64,000 nt of DNA. Source: Pseudaminobacter salicylatoxidans. GTDB taxonomy: Bacteria > Pseudomonadota > Alphaproteobacteria > Rhizobiales > Rhizobiaceae. The notes below the pieces were generated by a model, which searched no databases, was not told the DNA's origin, and saw only the letters and a program-made list of their open reading frames with translations. The DNA lies in NCBI RefSeq assembly GCF_003148475.1, contig NZ_QGGG01000008.1:166262-230261 (forward strand), written 5' to 3'. Positions 63,905 to 64,000 of the stretch are shown piece after piece. Numbering within the stretch: position 1 is the first letter of the stretch; each line of letters opens with the position of its first letter. The position numbers and the translations under genes were made by a program.

Positions 63905-64000
63905 AGCGGTTCACGGCTTGATTGAATCGTCAGGATTCCCTGTTTGCTGATTTTGTGATTCAAGATGGTGGCTGGAATGGAGGCCAGCATCTGATGATCG
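63904..64000. mobile_element. Probable end of an IS630-type insertion sequence
   Basis: Directly after a TA dinucleotide (63902-63903), the typical IS630/Tc1 target, the sequence becomes A/T-richer and starts GAGCGGTTCACGG, followed by GATTGAATC and later GATTCAAG, a small inverted repeat. It cuts off the outer-membrane barrel gene. The transposase lies beyond the window, so the call rests on the truncation, the TA and the look of the end. Confidence 0.5.

Overview
The window looks like chromosome of a GC-rich alphaproteobacterium of the order Hyphomicrobiales (Rhizobiales), probably a Phyllobacteriaceae or Brucellaceae relative. This is inferred from a Brucella Omp10-type lipoprotein, homospermidine synthase, the sigma-54 regulator next to an M3 peptidase, rhizobial-type intergenic palindromes and overall gene style. 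No rRNA, tRNA or CRISPR array was seen.

Layout. 1-7.5 kb: end of a formyltransferase, then a nitric-oxide-responsive block: truncated haemoglobin, a DUF1971 protein, a cbb3-type cytochrome oxidase operon (ccoNOQP, a 60-codon membrane ORF, DUF2189, a tiny ORF, ccoS) and nsrR. Three 23-bp NsrR-like boxes sit in front of these units, including nsrR itself. 7.6-16.3 kb: a tightly overlapping minus-strand respiratory nitrate reductase operon, narK-narG-narH-narJ-narI-parvulin.

16.6-31.7 kb: a large oxalate catabolism region. It holds a GntR/FCD regulator, a succinyl-CoA synthetase pair (sucCD), a fused NDP-forming acyl-CoA synthetase, an oxalate/formate MFS antiporter, a 44-residue peptide gene, oxalyl-CoA decarboxylase (oxc), formyl-CoA transferase (frc), a second, diverged sucCD-like pair, an FAH-family hydrolase and a ketopantoate-reductase-family enzyme. 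Six copies of a 17-bp palindrome, TGGnAT-N5-ATnCCA, stand in front of the regulator, the fused synthetase, the antiporter, the peptide gene, oxc and the reductase. They define a likely regulon of the GntR protein. The likely flow is: oxalate enters by OxlT, is activated by Frc to oxalyl-CoA, and Oxc releases formyl-CoA and CO2. Three separate ADP/GDP-forming CoA ligases sit around this core and could prime or drain the CoA pool. This is the most unusual part of the window.

31.9-42.3 kb: amino-acid and peptide handling: LysR regulator, D-amino-acid transaminase, DmpA-type peptidase, RidA, a complete branched-chain/amide ABC transporter, tryptophan 2,3-dioxygenase and an SDR. 42.4-62.6 kb: mostly housekeeping genes: DUF533 protein, TrhO, muramidase, KDPG aldolase, DUF882 peptidase, sigma-54 regulator, oligopeptidase F, pabB/pabC, DUF3445 protein, homospermidine synthase, Omp10, LysM-tailed 5'-nucleotidase, ferrochelatase, SPFH/NfeD pair and kdsD. 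At the right edge an outer-membrane beta-barrel gene stops at a TA dinucleotide, where what looks like the end of an IS630-type element begins.
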